Source of the DNA: an uncultured Ardenticatenia bacterium
GTDB taxonomy: Bacteria > Chloroflexota > Anaerolineae > 4572-78 > NAK82
NCBI GenBank assembly: GCA_937127125.1
Contig: CAKZLO010000035.1
Location: 186,001 to 250,000 of the forward strand
DNA length: 64,000 nucleotides
Direction: 5' to 3'
Shown here: in pieces, positions 8,203-18,226 of the stretch
How the letters are laid out: each line of letters opens with the position of its first letter
How positions within the stretch are numbered: position 1 is the first letter of the stretch
Made by a program: the position numbers and the translations under genes
Notes under the pieces: model-generated
What the model was told of the DNA's origin: nothing
Seen by the model: the letters and a program-made list of their open reading frames with translations, nothing else
Database searches by the model: none

Positions 8203-10112
8203 CGCCCTGACCTGCTGCCTCGCCGATAACGCGCGCGTACCCGAATGTACAATACGACCAATAGGACGAGCGCAGCCAACAGGGAGGCACTACCAAGCCA
8301 CAAGAGTAGTGGCGTGCGGCTGACGGTCGATCCCTGAGGCTGCCTGAGAGTGACCATCTCGAAAGAGTCACCTTCTCCAAGAGGATTGTCCTCCGGCAGG
8401 GTAGCTTCAGCTGTAGTCGGCGAGAACGTCACTGCAACGAGCGGACTCGTCTGGACACTCGGTTCAATGGTCTGCAACGATGGAGCGGTAGCAGGCGTAC
8501 CCGTTGTATCAACAGATGAGACGGCTACGTGTGTGCCTGGTGGCGTGATAAAGGGTGGCACAGTGGCGGTTACCTTCACCTGTGTCGCCTGAAGCGGGAT
8601 GGCTGGCGTACCGAGTGATGCGGGTGTGACACTAGAGATGACCGTTGGGGTAAGCGTATGAGGGGTGCCCACTGTTGCCTTAGTCACAGTCTTGATCGGG
8701 GTAGGTGTACGAGTGCCTGCACTCGTGACAACAGAGCGTGTAGCCGTCGCTGTAGCTATAAGAGCATCCGATGGTGCCGTTGGCGTAAGGGTAGGTGGTT
8801 CAACGACCGGCAACGTGCTGGCGTCCCCCAGCAGCTCGACAAATGCAGCACTCACCCATCCCAAAGTAGCGCTACCCGGCAGCTCAATTTGCCACCAGGT
8901 ATCATCGCTGTTCCGGCCGATTGCCTCTGCCTGTTCACCTCGCTCCAAGCGCCCGATGCGCGGATAGGTGGTGCCTGGTCCGCTGCGGATGCGCACCGTC
9001 TCAATAGCACGCACCCGCGGGCTGCTCTCTGCAACTGCGACCGTAGCTATGTCAGTGGAGACTGGCCCAGCTTGGGGCATCACAGCAGAGACAGAGGTAG
9101 CGCCTTCCATAGCGAACGATGCCCTAAACTGGGCTGCCAGTTCACGCGTCAGGTTGAGGTACAGATCGCCATAGCGAACGCTTGGCTCAATCATAGTACC
9201 TTCCACCCATTCGTTAAAGCTGGTGATAACCACCCAGTCCGGCTGGCTGGCAATGGCGGCAGCCCAGGAAGCACGATAGTACTCGCCGTCCCGGCGGCCT
9301 ACTGCAAAAGCGGCTGATCGTCCACTGTGCGTGTCGTCGTAGCCAGGCATAACAGTCGCTACCCACAGGCGGGGCATGCCCAGTCTTCCCGCATAGCGCC
9401 TTACTCTCTGTCCCCAGTCCTGCAAGGTGCGCGTGACATCAGATGACCAAGCAATCGAATAGAGGTAATGCCCATCGAACACGCGCTGATAACCTAGGTC
9501 GGTGCCCTCGGCGATCCATAGGCTGGTGTGGTCAGGATCGACCTTGGCACGGATAGCGTTCCATGTTCCTACATCGAAACGCTGCTGGCGCCAGAAGAAG
9601 ATCACTGGCCGCCCCTGATAACGCAAATAGGCAGGATGTTGCGTATGCACGGTGAGGAGATAACGCAGCGCCTCAGTCACGGCTGCCTGATCAGGGAAAA
9701 AGGGACTGTTGGCCTCAAACGCAACTGCTCCGCGAAACCCTCTACCTGCTGCCACGTCCAACAGGGCACGGAAGTTGGTTTCCGTCTGGTTGTTTACCTC
9801 CTGGGGTCCATACCAAGATTGCACGAGAGCATCAATCCCAGCCGCCTGCGCTTGGCTCACATGCCGCTCGATGACTTCCACATCGGCTGAGCGGTAGGGC
9901 TGCAATGGCACATCAGCAGTGATGCCCGATGTCCATGTGTTCTCATCATACCAAGCATAGTAGAAAGCCAGCACCAGAGGAGCTTCTTGGGCACAGGCGA
10001 ACCGGGCGTCCGATGCGAGCCACACGTCACAGACGCAGATGAGCAATAGCAGGGCGCTAATAGCGCCGACGGAAGGTGATCTCCTTGACTTGCACCGAGT
10101 TGGATTTGTCAC
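8199..10112 (-). CDS. Secreted GH99-like glycosidase with SH3 domain and C-terminal anchor
   Basis: After a signal peptide, a barrel of ~300 residues reads like glycoside hydrolase family 99/71-type proteins (FYYAWYDENTW near the start, a QSWYGPQE block, SFNEWVEGTMIEPS near the end). GH99 enzymes are endo-mannosidases, but the true substrate is unknown here. A bacterial SH3 domain follows (RIRSGPGTTYPRIG ... WWQIELP), then ~140 residues of Thr/Pro-rich stalk and a C-terminal membrane helix with a basic tail (RVRARYRRGSRSGR). The start is uncertain. GTG 10112 gives a normal signal peptide (basic RCKSRR, then a hydrophobic core) but overlaps the upstream gene by 56 bases. The ATG at 10208 overlaps more and seems less likely. 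Confidence 0.75.
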   Translation of the reverse strand: MTNPTRCKSRRSPSVGAISALLLLICVCDVWLASDARFACAQEAPLVLAFYYAWYDENTWTSGITADVPLQPYRSADVEVIERHVSQAQAAGIDALVQSWYGPQEVNNQTETNFRALLDVAAGRGFRGAVAFEANSPFFPDQAAVTEALRYLLTVHTQHPAYLRYQGRPVIFFWRQQRFDVGTWNAIRAKVDPDHTSLWIAEGTDLGYQRVFDGHYLYSIAWSSDVTRTLQDWGQRVRRYAGRLGMPRLWVATVMPGYDDTHSGRSAAFAVGRRDGEYYRASWAAAIASQPDWVVITSFNEWVEGTMIEPSVRYGDLYLNLTRELAAQFRASFAMEGATSVSAVMPQAGPVSTDIATVAVAESSPRVRAIETVRIRSGPGTTYPRIGRLERGEQAEAIGRNSDDTWWQIELPGSATLGWVSAAFVELLGDASTLPVVEPPTLTPTAPSDALIATATATRSVVTSAGTRTPTPIKTVTKATVGTPHTLTPTVISSVTPASLGTPAIPLQATQVKVTATVPPFITPPGTHVAVSSVDTTGTPATAPSLQTIEPSVQTSPLVAVTFSPTTAEATLPEDNPLGEGDSFEMVTLRQPQGSTVSRTPLLLWLGSASLLAALVLLVVLYIRVRARYRRGSRSGR

Positions 10113-10800
10113 AGTCTTCGATAGTGTCCGACTTCCATTTGAAAGTCTCCGATGCTTGCACGCCATCTTGGTACAACCGCACAAACCATGTGTGCGGACG
10201 CGTGGCATTGTCCTTATCCTTCCCCCCTAGAATCAAGGGCACTGCAAATTCACCATCTACATCAGTGGTCGTGCGGAAAGTGCTAATGTTCTCCTCACCA
10301 TATTCAACCACGATGCCTTCCAACGGGATACCGTTGGCATCAAAGACATACCCTTTCATGCCGATATCGTAGCAGTTCTGGTGGTCCTTGAATTCGGCTA
10401 CATAGAAAGGCACTTGAGTCGGAGTTGGTGTAATAGTAGGCGTACCGGTTGGTGTGCCCGTCTCAGTGGGTGTAGGGGTATAGGTAGGCATTGGTGTGCG
10501 CGTATGGGTGGGCGTACGCGTTGGTGTTGGCGTTCCAGTGGCGGTGGGTGTGCTGGTTGGTAACGGCGTAGGGGTGGGAGGCGGTGTCCAAGTCGGTGGA
10601 TAAGTAGGGATCTCTTCCGGAGTAAATGTGGCTGTGGGTGGAGGCGGTGGGGGTTGTGCGACACTCAGCCCTAAGCTGAGTGGCCTGTCCGGCGTGTAAG
10701 TCAAGAACAGGATCCCATAGATCAACAATGTCGTCACGATCATCACCGCTACCAGGAAAATAAAAACTGTGGTGACACGGTCTCTACCTTGCCCGGACAT
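10057..10800 (-). CDS. Membrane-anchored Thr/Pro-stalk protein with Ig-like domain
   Basis: This 247-residue protein has one N-terminal membrane helix (residues ~10-33), a long stalk of TPTPT-type repeats (~45-130) and a C-terminal ~110-residue beta domain. The motif GYVFDANGIPLEGIVVEYG followed by DVDGEFAVPL is the pattern of carboxypeptidase-regulatory/CNA-B-like Ig folds. It is likely displayed outside the cell. An AGGAGAGGGC ribosome binding site precedes the ATG. The protein at 27709-28509 has the same architecture. The function is unknown. Confidence 0.8.
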   Translation of the reverse strand: MSGQGRDRVTTVFIFLVAVMIVTTLLIYGILFLTYTPDRPLSLGLSVAQPPPPPPTATFTPEEIPTYPPTWTPPPTPTPLPTSTPTATGTPTPTRTPTHTRTPMPTYTPTPTETGTPTGTPTITPTPTQVPFYVAEFKDHQNCYDIGMKGYVFDANGIPLEGIVVEYGEENISTFRTTTDVDGEFAVPLILGGKDKDNATRPHTWFVRLYQDGVQASETFKWKSDTIEDCDKSNSVQVKEITFRRRY

Positions 10801-10852
10801 TGCCCTCTCCTCTTGGATCCTCCACAGTGGGTGTTACCTCCCACGTCTTCAC

Positions 10853-12166
10853 CTAGTCATGTACAATAGCTAGAAAGCTGGTGTCGTCCACCAGTACAAA
10901 AGAATCAACACCAGCATAGGGAAGCACAACCACCCGCATTTCGCTGCGCGGGCGCGACTGCACCAATTGTGCCGTTGCCTGCTGCAACTGGGCAATGCGT
11001 TGCTGGGCCGGATAATTCGGGTAACGACCCAACGTCCCAGCCAGTATTTCACGGCGCAATACCTCCTCGGTTGCCCGTTCGATTTGATCCGCGTCCGGCA
11101 TGGCCACGATCAGGTCAGCATAGAGAGCATACAACAGCTCGTACGATTTAGTCAGGTCAGCACGGATCACCTCGACCTGCGCCTCCCACTCTGGTAGCAG
11201 ACTGATTCCATAACCCTGTCGCGCGATGCGATACTTCATCGCCAGCCAGTTGATGCGCGCTTGCACGATGCTGATCTGCGCCGAAAGCTGCAGCGCTGAA
11301 GAAAGCTGGGCATCATAGTAGGGTAATCTGACACGGTCCTCAGCGATCAAAGCATTAGCTAGAGCTGTCACCGCCTGTCGCGGGGCACGACCCCCACGCA
11401 CAATTAGTTGCTCAACTAGATTCTGTGCTGCTGCCCAACGTTGCGCCTCAGCTTGCTGTACCTCCAGTGGCAGAGGAGGAGGATCGGCAACTGGTAAAAC
11501 TGGCGGTAGCTCAGGCACAGTAACTGGTGCGAACGCCTGTGCACTGGACTCGAGGCTTGCGCGCGCCCGCTCACGGTCACCAATTGCCTGATAACCCTTG
11601 TGCAGCCGCTGAAACAAGCTGCGCCGCGTGGCAGGCTGCAAATAGGTACTCGCTGTTGCTACATTGTAAGCTTGGTCCAAATAGAGCTGTGCCAAGCCAT
11701 ACTCGCCCAGCTCAGCTAATCCCTCACCAGCCATGATGAAGGTATCTGCACGCACCGTGTCCGGTATATCAGGGCTCAACGTTGCAATAGTGCCAGCCAA
11801 TCGGTAACTTTGGGTCGCTTGTTCACTTCTTCCGTTCTTGCGGTACCGATCTGCCAACAACAGGAAATCGCCAGCGCTCTCTCGATCGTCTATGGACGGG
11901 CTGAACACTAGAATCGCAAAGGCAGTGTCTGGCCTTCCCTCTGCCAGCGCCTGAGCTACCAAATCCTTGTCTGCGACACCTCCCAGGCCCCCTACTGCCA
12001 ATGCTGGGTCGATCCTGGCATAATCCACCATGCTTAGCGGATCCCGCCACGGAGGCACTTGGAAAGGCTGACGATATGCCAAAAAATATGCACTCAGCGA
12101 GACAATCCCCACCATAACCAACGCAACAGTTATGGCGAGTAAAGAGAACAAAAGCCACCTACGCAT
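10853..12166 (-). CDS. Membrane-anchored TPR-repeat protein
   Basis: The 437-residue protein begins with one membrane helix (MRRWLLFSLLAITVALVMVG). TPR-like helical repeats follow at about residues 60-200 (for example DFLLLADRYRKNGRSEQATQSYRLAG and FIMAGEGLAELGEYGLAQLYLDQAY). A second helical region has no clear family. I chose ATG 12166, ten bases after the stop of the upstream PPIase gene; a longer frame would overlap that gene. It probably scaffolds proteins outside the membrane. The linkage to the PPIase suggests a role in folding or assembly of exported proteins. Confidence 0.75.
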   Translation of the reverse strand: MRRWLLFSLLAITVALVMVGIVSLSAYFLAYRQPFQVPPWRDPLSMVDYARIDPALAVGGLGGVADKDLVAQALAEGRPDTAFAILVFSPSIDDRESAGDFLLLADRYRKNGRSEQATQSYRLAGTIATLSPDIPDTVRADTFIMAGEGLAELGEYGLAQLYLDQAYNVATASTYLQPATRRSLFQRLHKGYQAIGDRERARASLESSAQAFAPVTVPELPPVLPVADPPPLPLEVQQAEAQRWAAAQNLVEQLIVRGGRAPRQAVTALANALIAEDRVRLPYYDAQLSSALQLSAQISIVQARINWLAMKYRIARQGYGISLLPEWEAQVEVIRADLTKSYELLYALYADLIVAMPDADQIERATEEVLRREILAGTLGRYPNYPAQQRIAQLQQATAQLVQSRPRSEMRVVVLPYAGVDSFVLVDDTSFLAIVHD

Positions 12167-12176
12167 AAGCTGGCTG

Positions 12177-13322
12177 CTAAGGCTGATAATGCTCGATGAC
12201 AGCGCGGGCTCGCCGCTCGGCCAGCCACGCTTGGAAAGCATTCTGTTGTGCATAGAGCAACATCTCGGGCGCTAATGGGCGGTTTTCCTCTCGCGCTTCC
12301 ACTTTGACGATGTGATAACCTGCCTCGCTCTGTACCAGCTGTGATACCTCACCAACCGACAATGCAAACGCTGTCTGCACCACCGCGAGGGGCATCAACG
12401 GTGCATCGCGCGGAAACCACCCCAGATCACCCCCATTGGCGGAGGTGCTGGCATCTTCCGATTCTCGCTGGGCCAGTGCAGCAAAGTTCTCCCCCCTCTT
12501 GATCCGCTCCAATAGTGCTTGTCCCTTGGCCTGATCTACTGTGAAAATGTGACGTGCGTGCACCTGCTCTGCCACTGTCGGCACCGCGGCGGAGACCACA
12601 GCAATCACCTTGCTTGCCAGCAGCTGGGCGCGCTGCATAGCACGTAATTCTTCCATTGTCATATTGTTCGCGGCCAGCCACTGCTCAATTGACCCTGTTC
12701 CTTCTGCAACCATACCCGACAGAGATTGCTCAAGCTCACTGTCGTCCACCGTAATGCCCATTTCGGCCGCTGCCTGTTCAATGAGCACCTGATCGATCAA
12801 CCCCTGCAACACATTGGCACGCAGCTGCGCCCGTTGCGCGTCACCTACATCTCCCTGTGCCATAATGCCTTGCTCAACCAGGGCCTTTTCGGTCTGTTCC
12901 ACTTGTTTCTGATATACATCCAGGTATATTGGCTGGCCGTTCACGCGCGCGATCAAGGGCCTCCCATCTTGAACTGCCCCTTCTTGAGCAGTTCCTTGGC
13001 TTGGAGGCGTCGATAAGGGCACTATTGGTGCAGCTGTTACGCTCATAGGCAATACCGTTGCGAGGCCAGACGAGACCGATGACGTTTCCGTAACAAGAGG
13101 CGCCGGTACCGCCGTACCTGACGATGTGACAGACTGCACCACAACCTGTGTTCCACCGGACGATGAAGATTGTCCATCTGAACTGCTACAAGCTGCAAGC
13201 ACGGTCAATGCAACAATAGCAGCCGACAATCCGGCAGCCCGTACGACGCTCAGGTATTTCCTTCGAAAAATCCATGACTTTCGAGAAACCAATGGAAACC
13301 TGGGCAATTGATATGGGATCAT
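12177..13322 (-). CDS. Parvulin-type peptidyl-prolyl isomerase lipoprotein (PrsA/SurA-like)
   Basis: The 381-residue chain has a signal sequence ending in a lipobox (TVLAAC) and a Ser/Thr-rich linker. A SurA-N-like helical domain follows (RVNGQPIYLDVYQKQVEQ through MRAMQRAQLLASKV). The C-terminal parvulin domain has ARHIFTVD, GGDLGWFPRD and GYHIVKVEAREE. Such lipoproteins catalyse Xaa-Pro isomerisation and help exported proteins fold outside the membrane. The start is ATG 13322; a GTG at 13340 is also open. A strong promoter lies upstream at 13362-13390, so this gene heads the envelope block that continues through the TPR, stalk and GH99-like genes. Confidence 0.88.
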   Translation of the reverse strand: MIPYQLPRFPLVSRKSWIFRRKYLSVVRAAGLSAAIVALTVLAACSSSDGQSSSSGGTQVVVQSVTSSGTAVPAPLVTETSSVSSGLATVLPMSVTAAPIVPLSTPPSQGTAQEGAVQDGRPLIARVNGQPIYLDVYQKQVEQTEKALVEQGIMAQGDVGDAQRAQLRANVLQGLIDQVLIEQAAAEMGITVDDSELEQSLSGMVAEGTGSIEQWLAANNMTMEELRAMQRAQLLASKVIAVVSAAVPTVAEQVHARHIFTVDQAKGQALLERIKRGENFAALAQRESEDASTSANGGDLGWFPRDAPLMPLAVVQTAFALSVGEVSQLVQSEAGYHIVKVEAREENRPLAPEMLLYAQQNAFQAWLAERRARAVIEHYQP

Positions 13323-13361
13323 AAGTACAGTGTCTCGCACGTTAAGTTATCCACGTGAGGC

Positions 13362-13390
13362 ATTATAAACCTCTGCGCGAATAGGTACAA
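13362..13390 (-). promoter_or_regulatory. Promoter of the PPIase-led envelope operon
   Basis: On the minus strand there is TTGTAC (13390-13385), a 17-base spacer and TATAAT (13367-13362). The predicted transcript starts near 13355, leaving a short leader before ATG 13322. Confidence 0.7.
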
Positions 13391-13437
13391 ATCCCCCATT
13401 ATCGTAAACATCCTGTGTAGGCAAATCCAGCTTTCCT

Positions 13438-14994
13438 TCAGCGGCCTACTGCTCCTCTCTCCCCAGCCCAACGCGGCCGGCTCACCTGACCAGTTGAGGT
13501 GAGCTGTTGCGGTAATCCGCCTCGGATACTCCCTAGATACAGGTTGCCGTTATATACAAAGAGAAACGCATCCCCTGATGGTGACCACGCGATTTCAGGA
13601 GGTGGCAGCACCCCAGTTGCTTCTCCCTGTGGGAACACCTGACGTGGGTTACTGCCGTCGTGGTCGCGTAAGATTAAAGTGTAGCGACTATCTACGGAAT
13701 GCAGCGCATCAACTGCCTGACCATGCAACAGACCATAGCGCCCCCAGCTGGGCGCGCTCCACATGCCCACCCGCTCCGCCAGGGACACCCGCAATGAGCC
13801 ATCCGCCGCAAATAGCCACAAATCAAACAGCGGACTGTCGTGGACATCCTCGTTTGCCAGAGGCGCACCATGGACTACTGCAGCCACAAAGCGCCCGTCC
13901 GGTGACCAGCTCAGGCCTGGAGTCCACACCCATTCACTATAAGTGTTGTAGGGGGCAAAGCTGTGCAAGACTGTAAGTGTCCTGCTGATCACATCGTATG
14001 TGCCTATCTCATCTGCCCGAGCATAGGCGAGAGTCTTACCATCCGGTGACCAGGCGAACGTGCTACCCCACCAGCTATAAGCACCACCTGTATTAGCCGT
14101 GATCAGCTGGGTGGCGCGGACAATGGCGCGCGGATCCGCCTTGCCAATCCACAGGTCGTTATTCGCCCGCCAGCCAGGAGAGCTGGCAGTTCGCTCTGCC
14201 GTGCTGTAAGCAATTTGCTCTCCGTCAGGCAACCACTGGGCATACAGCACTCCGCGGACTGGCAGCGAGATAGGCAACTCTCCCACCACAGTGGTCTTGA
14301 TCATCCATAATTGGTTAAATGGGGTCTCAATATCACCTTCTATGCGACGCGTGTAGAGCAGCCAACGACCGTCCGGCGAAAGATCAAACACACGACCATC
14401 CAGGTCACCTTCAGTGGTAAGAGGGCGGCGTGCCGCGCTATTCTCGCGCATCACCCACGCATTGCCAGCTGCCAAGTAGGCGACGGTGCCCTCCAGTGGC
14501 AATGCTCGCAAGCTGTGCGTAGCCCCCACTGCCACGATCTCATCTTGCGGCTGTTTGACCCGGACCTGACTGACACGAGTGCGTTCCACCAGCTTGCCAT
14601 CCTCTAACACCACGCGATAGGTGATCTCGTCCTCGCCGTTCTCTCCCAGCTGAACCAATCGTGTCTCACCGGTAGGCAGTGCCTCGTTGACCACCACTTT
14701 ACGCGTGTAAGGCACCACGACGCGCTCGGTTTCATAACGTTCTTCCACCCGGGTGATTACGATTACCATACCGGGTGTCACCTCGACGTACAGATCAGGT
14801 TGTACTCGATCCAACGCCCCCAGCACAACACCAGCAGCACTCAATGCATCGCGCACGGTGCCGCCGGCGATGGTAACCTGTCGTCGATCATTATCCACCT
14901 GAACGACTACCGGGATAGATGACTGCTGGCAGCTGGACAAAGCAACCACAACGATGAGAGAGACTAAGCTTAGCAAGAGCACAGTTCTTTTCAT
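13438..14994 (-). CDS. Lipoprotein with DUF348, G5 domain and TolB-like beta-propeller
   Basis: This 518-residue protein starts with a lipoprotein signal (VALSSC at the cut). Next are a ubiquitin-like DUF348 segment ([16 protein letters not shown]) and a G5 domain ([20 protein letters not shown] through [17 protein letters not shown]), as seen in resuscitation-factor-like and YabE proteins. The remaining ~330 residues carry repeated SPDGRWLLY / [10 protein letters not shown] blades typical of TolB/WD40-like propellers. G5 domains bind glycans, so it may sense or hold the cell wall. I started it at ATG 14994 (MKRTVLLL); ATG 15000 would add two residues. It is divergent from glpK. Confidence 0.82.
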   Translation of the reverse strand: MKRTVLLLSLVSLIVVVALSSCQQSSIPVVVQVDNDRRQVTIAGGTVRDALSAAGVVLGALDRVQPDLYVEVTPGMVIVITRVEERYETERVVVPYTRKVVVNEALPTGETRLVQLGENGEDEITYRVVLEDGKLVERTRVSQVRVKQPQDEIVAVGATHSLRALPLEGTVAYLAAGNAWVMRENSAARRPLTTEGDLDGRVFDLSPDGRWLLYTRRIEGDIETPFNQLWMIKTTVVGELPISLPVRGVLYAQWLPDGEQIAYSTAERTASSPGWRANNDLWIGKADPRAIVRATQLITANTGGAYSWWGSTFAWSPDGKTLAYARADEIGTYDVISRTLTVLHSFAPYNTYSEWVWTPGLSWSPDGRFVAAVVHGAPLANEDVHDSPLFDLWLFAADGSLRVSLAERVGMWSAPSWGRYGLLHGQAVDALHSVDSRYTLILRDHDGSNPRQVFPQGEATGVLPPPEIAWSPSGDAFLFVYNGNLYLGSIRGGLPQQLTSTGQVSRPRWAGERGAVGR

Positions 14995-14998
14995 CAGC

Positions 14999-15029
14999 AT
15001 TATGCTAGCATCAGCATCTTGGATGTCAA
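14999..15029 (-). promoter_or_regulatory. Possible promoter giving a leaderless transcript of the G5 lipoprotein gene
   Basis: A perfect TTGACA (15029-15024) is followed after 19 bases by CATAAT (15004-14999). Transcription would begin near 14992, almost at the ATG (14994), and no Shine-Dalgarno sequence is visible. The spacer is long, so this is a weak call. Confidence 0.35.
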
Positions 15030-15058
15030 GTCGTATGGCGCATTTTGCTTCGCCAAGA

Positions 15059-15087
15059 TTGTCCACCTTTCCGGGATATGATACTAT
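15059..15087 (+). promoter_or_regulatory. Candidate promoter of glpK
   Basis: TTGTCC (15059-15064), a 17-base spacer and TACTAT (15082-15087) lie 50 bases before the glpK start. The -10 is imperfect. Confidence 0.45.
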
Positions 15088-15136
15088 GTCAGCCGACAGT
15101 TCTCTCTCCACAGCGGTACCAGTCAGGAGCAATTCC

Positions 15137-16648
15137 ATGGGGTCGCTGATCGCTGCCATTGACCAGGGAACTACTAGCACACGTTGTGCACTCTTCGACC
15201 GGAACGGTCAATTGCGCGGCATAGCACAACAAGAGCATCGACAATTTTACCCGCGTCCTGGTTGGGTTGAGCATGATCCTATAGAAATCTGGCAAGCTAC
15301 CCAACTGGTGATCCGGGACGCCCTTGCTGCAGCAAACGCGAAATCTACAGCGCTGGAAGCGGTAGGTATCACCAACCAGCGCGAGACCACTATTGTGTGG
15401 AATCGTCACAATGGAAAACCCTACCACCCTGCGATCGTGTGGCAGGACACCCGCACGCGCGATATCTGTCAGGCGCTGGCCGAGGAGGGTGGACAAGATC
15501 GCCTGCGTGCCACTACTGGCTTGCCCTTGGCGACCTACTTTTCGGCACCTAAGCTGTTGTGGCTGCTGGAACACGTGCCCGGTCTGCGCACCGATGCGCA
15601 ACGCGGGGATGCCCTCTTTGGCACGGTGGACAGCTGGCTGGTTTGGTGGCTCAGCGGTGGCCCGCACGGAGGGGTACACATCACCGATGTAACCAACGCC
15701 AGCCGTACCCTAATGATGAACTTGCACACACTCAACTGGGATGAAGAAATCCTAAGATGGCTCGATATTCCAAGGCAGATGTTACCCCGCATCGTGCCCT
15801 CCGCCGACCCAGAAACAGATGCCTATACGGTGTGCGAAGGCCCCTTTGGTGCCAAACTGCCAATATGTGGGATATTGGGTGACCAACAAGCTGCCTTAGT
15901 AGGCCAGGCGTGTTTCACAGCGGGTGAAGCTAAGAACACTTATGGCACAGGCTGTTTCATGTTGCTCAATACGGGCCACTCTGCAGTGCCATCCCGCAGC
16001 GGATTGCTTACCACGGTAGCATATCGCTTTGGCAATCAGCCGGCAGTATATGCTCTAGAAGGTTCCATTGCCATCGCTGGTGCCTTGGTGCAGTGGCTGC
16101 GTGATAATCTAGGTATTATCTCACACTCGGCAGAGATCGAAGATCTGGCACGTACAGTAGAGGATAACGGTGATGTCTATTTCGTGCCAGCGTTTTCAGG
16201 GCTTTTTGCACCCCACTGGCGCGCGGATGCGCGTGGCATCATCATCGGTCTGACGCGCCACACGCACAAGGGACATCTGGCGCGCGCCGCGCTCGAAGCA
16301 ACTGCTTTCCAGACACGTGAGGTGTTGGAGGCGATGCAACGCGATGCTGATGTCGCGTTACAGGTACTTAAGGTTGACGGTGGCATGGTGACCAACGCGC
16401 TGCTGATGCAATTCCAGGCAGACATTCTGGGCGTGCCAACAGTGCGTCCACGCGTCAGCGAGACCACCGCCTTGGGGGCTGCCTATGCCGCTGGTCTGGC
16501 AAGGGGGCTTTGGGCCTCTCAGGATGAGCTGCGTGCTCAGTGGGTTGCTGATCAAACCTGGCAACCGAGAATGGATGCAGCGCAGCGCGAACGTCTTTAT
16601 CGTCGTTGGCTACAAGCTGTCGATCGCGCAATAGGGTGGCTCGAATGA
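15137..16648 (+). CDS. glpK: Glycerol kinase
   Basis: The 503-residue protein is a full-length FGGY-family glycerol kinase, which makes sn-glycerol 3-phosphate from glycerol and ATP in the cytoplasm. It has DQGTTSTR (residues 9-16), the [11 protein letters not shown] block, the ADP-binding [13 protein letters not shown] and NTYGTGCF motifs, and the C-terminal [13 protein letters not shown] motif. I chose ATG 15137 because AGGAGC lies seven bases upstream; a longer frame from 14954 would overlap the divergent lipoprotein. No glycerol facilitator or dehydrogenase is adjacent. Instead an MttB-family gene follows after 27 bases, an unusual partner. Confidence 0.95.
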   Translation: MGSLIAAIDQGTTSTRCALFDRNGQLRGIAQQEHRQFYPRPGWVEHDPIEIWQATQLVIRDALAAANAKSTALEAVGITNQRETTIVWNRHNGKPYHPAIVWQDTRTRDICQALAEEGGQDRLRATTGLPLATYFSAPKLLWLLEHVPGLRTDAQRGDALFGTVDSWLVWWLSGGPHGGVHITDVTNASRTLMMNLHTLNWDEEILRWLDIPRQMLPRIVPSADPETDAYTVCEGPFGAKLPICGILGDQQAALVGQACFTAGEAKNTYGTGCFMLLNTGHSAVPSRSGLLTTVAYRFGNQPAVYALEGSIAIAGALVQWLRDNLGIISHSAEIEDLARTVEDNGDVYFVPAFSGLFAPHWRADARGIIIGLTRHTHKGHLARAALEATAFQTREVLEAMQRDADVALQVLKVDGGMVTNALLMQFQADILGVPTVRPRVSETTALGAAYAAGLARGLWASQDELRAQWVADQTWQPRMDAAQRERLYRRWLQAVDRAIGWLE

Positions 16649-16675
16649 GCCCCTCTTACCAAGGGTTAGGGTGCC

Positions 16676-18130
16676 ATGATCGAAACTCATCGCGTACACA
16701 CCGCTAGTGCTCATTACACCCGACTGGGGAGGCAGGAATGCGAGCGCATCCATGCGGCCAGTTTGGAGATTCTCGACCGAGTGGGTATTGATGTACACGA
16801 CGCAGACGCGCGTGACATACTGCGACGTGGAGGTGCCCGCGTGGACGGCATCCGGGTGCGTTTATCAGAAACGATGGTACAACGTGGCCTGAATACTGCA
16901 CCACGTCATATGCGCCTGTGCGATCGTAGTGGCCGTGTAGCGATGCGCCCCGGAGGCTATCGTTCCTACTTCGGCGGAGGCTCTGACTGCCTATATGTGC
17001 TTGACCATCGCACCGGAACGCGTCGCAAGGCATTGTTACAGGATGTCATCGATGCGACCATTGTGCAAGATGCTCTGCCAGAGATAGACTTTGTCATGTC
17101 TATGTTCCTGCCTGCAGACGTGGACGGACGCATTTACGATCGCTATCAGATGGAAGTGATGCTTAATCACACTACCAAACCCATTATATTTGTGACACCT
17201 GATCTCGCCGGTTGTATGGCTGCGGTGGAGATGTGTGAAATTGTGGCGGGTAGCAGGGATGCGTTTCGGGAACGTCCCTTTGCAGCGTGTTATATTAACT
17301 TGACCTCCGGTTTGATTGCCAATGCTGAGGCGCTACAGAAATGTATATACATGGCGGAACGTGGTCTACCTCAGATGTACATTCCGCTTAACGCGGGAGG
17401 CGTCAACTCGCCAGTCACCACTGCCGGTTGTATGGCAACGATGAATGCTGGCACTCTGCTGGGCATCGTGCTGACCCAACTGGTACGTGAAGGTGCACCA
17501 GTAGCTGTACCAGGCTGGAATGGCGGCCCCTACAACCTGCAAACGATGGTAGGCAACTATGTCTTGGCCGAGGAGCAGGGTGTGGCCACGTCTATGGGGA
17601 GATTCTACGACTTGCCCGTGTTTGGGTTGGGCGGCGCGACAGACTCCAAGGTACTTGATCAACAATGTGGTATCGAGGTTACTGTCAGCTTAATGACAGC
17701 ACTGTTGCATGGAGCCAATATTGTCCACGACGTAGGCTTTATGGACTCCGGAATGCAAGGATCGCTGGCGCTGATGGTAATCGCAGATGACTTGCTAGGA
17801 TTTTTGCGCGCCGCCACCACAGGGGTACCTGTAGAGGACGAGACATTGGCACTAGAGGTGGTTGAGGAGCTTGGTCCCACTGGAAGCTATCTGGAACATC
17901 CCCATACACTACGCCACTTTCGCGAAGCGTACTACTCACGACTGGCTGACAAAAATGTTCACGCCGTGTGGGCCTCTCACGGCGCTACTTCAATGGAAGC
18001 GCGAGCAGCACGGCGAGTAGATGCCATCTTGGCCGAGCATCGCCCGCCCTCTTTGCCCGATGATGTACGACACGCGCTGCGCGAGGTGGTGCTGCGCGAA
18101 GAACGCCAGCTAAGAGGCGATCGACACTGA
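16676..18130 (+). CDS. Trimethylamine methyltransferase (MttB) family protein without pyrrolysine
   Basis: The 484-residue protein belongs to the MttB superfamily, whose members move methyl groups from quaternary or tertiary amines to a corrinoid protein. It reads through without an in-frame TAG, so it is of the non-pyrrolysine type (as in glycine-betaine or proline-betaine demethylases). Family blocks seen are RLGRQECERIHAASLEILDRVG near the start, the central YFGGGSDCLYVLD and the C-terminal GLGGATDSKVLDQQ and MDSGMQGSLALMVI. The true substrate cannot be read from the sequence. No corrinoid protein or reactivase gene lies in the window. It is probably co-transcribed with glpK and followed by a trans-sulfuration enzyme. 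Confidence 0.88.
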   Translation: MIETHRVHTASAHYTRLGRQECERIHAASLEILDRVGIDVHDADARDILRRGGARVDGIRVRLSETMVQRGLNTAPRHMRLCDRSGRVAMRPGGYRSYFGGGSDCLYVLDHRTGTRRKALLQDVIDATIVQDALPEIDFVMSMFLPADVDGRIYDRYQMEVMLNHTTKPIIFVTPDLAGCMAAVEMCEIVAGSRDAFRERPFAACYINLTSGLIANAEALQKCIYMAERGLPQMYIPLNAGGVNSPVTTAGCMATMNAGTLLGIVLTQLVREGAPVAVPGWNGGPYNLQTMVGNYVLAEEQGVATSMGRFYDLPVFGLGGATDSKVLDQQCGIEVTVSLMTALLHGANIVHDVGFMDSGMQGSLALMVIADDLLGFLRAATTGVPVEDETLALEVVEELGPTGSYLEHPHTLRHFREAYYSRLADKNVHAVWASHGATSMEARAARRVDAILAEHRPPSLPDDVRHALREVVLREERQLRGDRH

Positions 18131-18226
18131 CTCTGATTTTTCCCATTTTCCCGCTTCGAATTGTTATCTTATAGTATCACATCAAATCTTTCCTGACATC
18201 ACTCTGTGTCCTAAGGAGCACACTAG

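Noticed and set aside
10381-10670. Repeated GTxGGxGT pattern resembling a repeat array
   Set aside because: It encodes the TPTPT stalk of the membrane-anchored protein; it is a coding low-complexity region, not a CRISPR or satellite.
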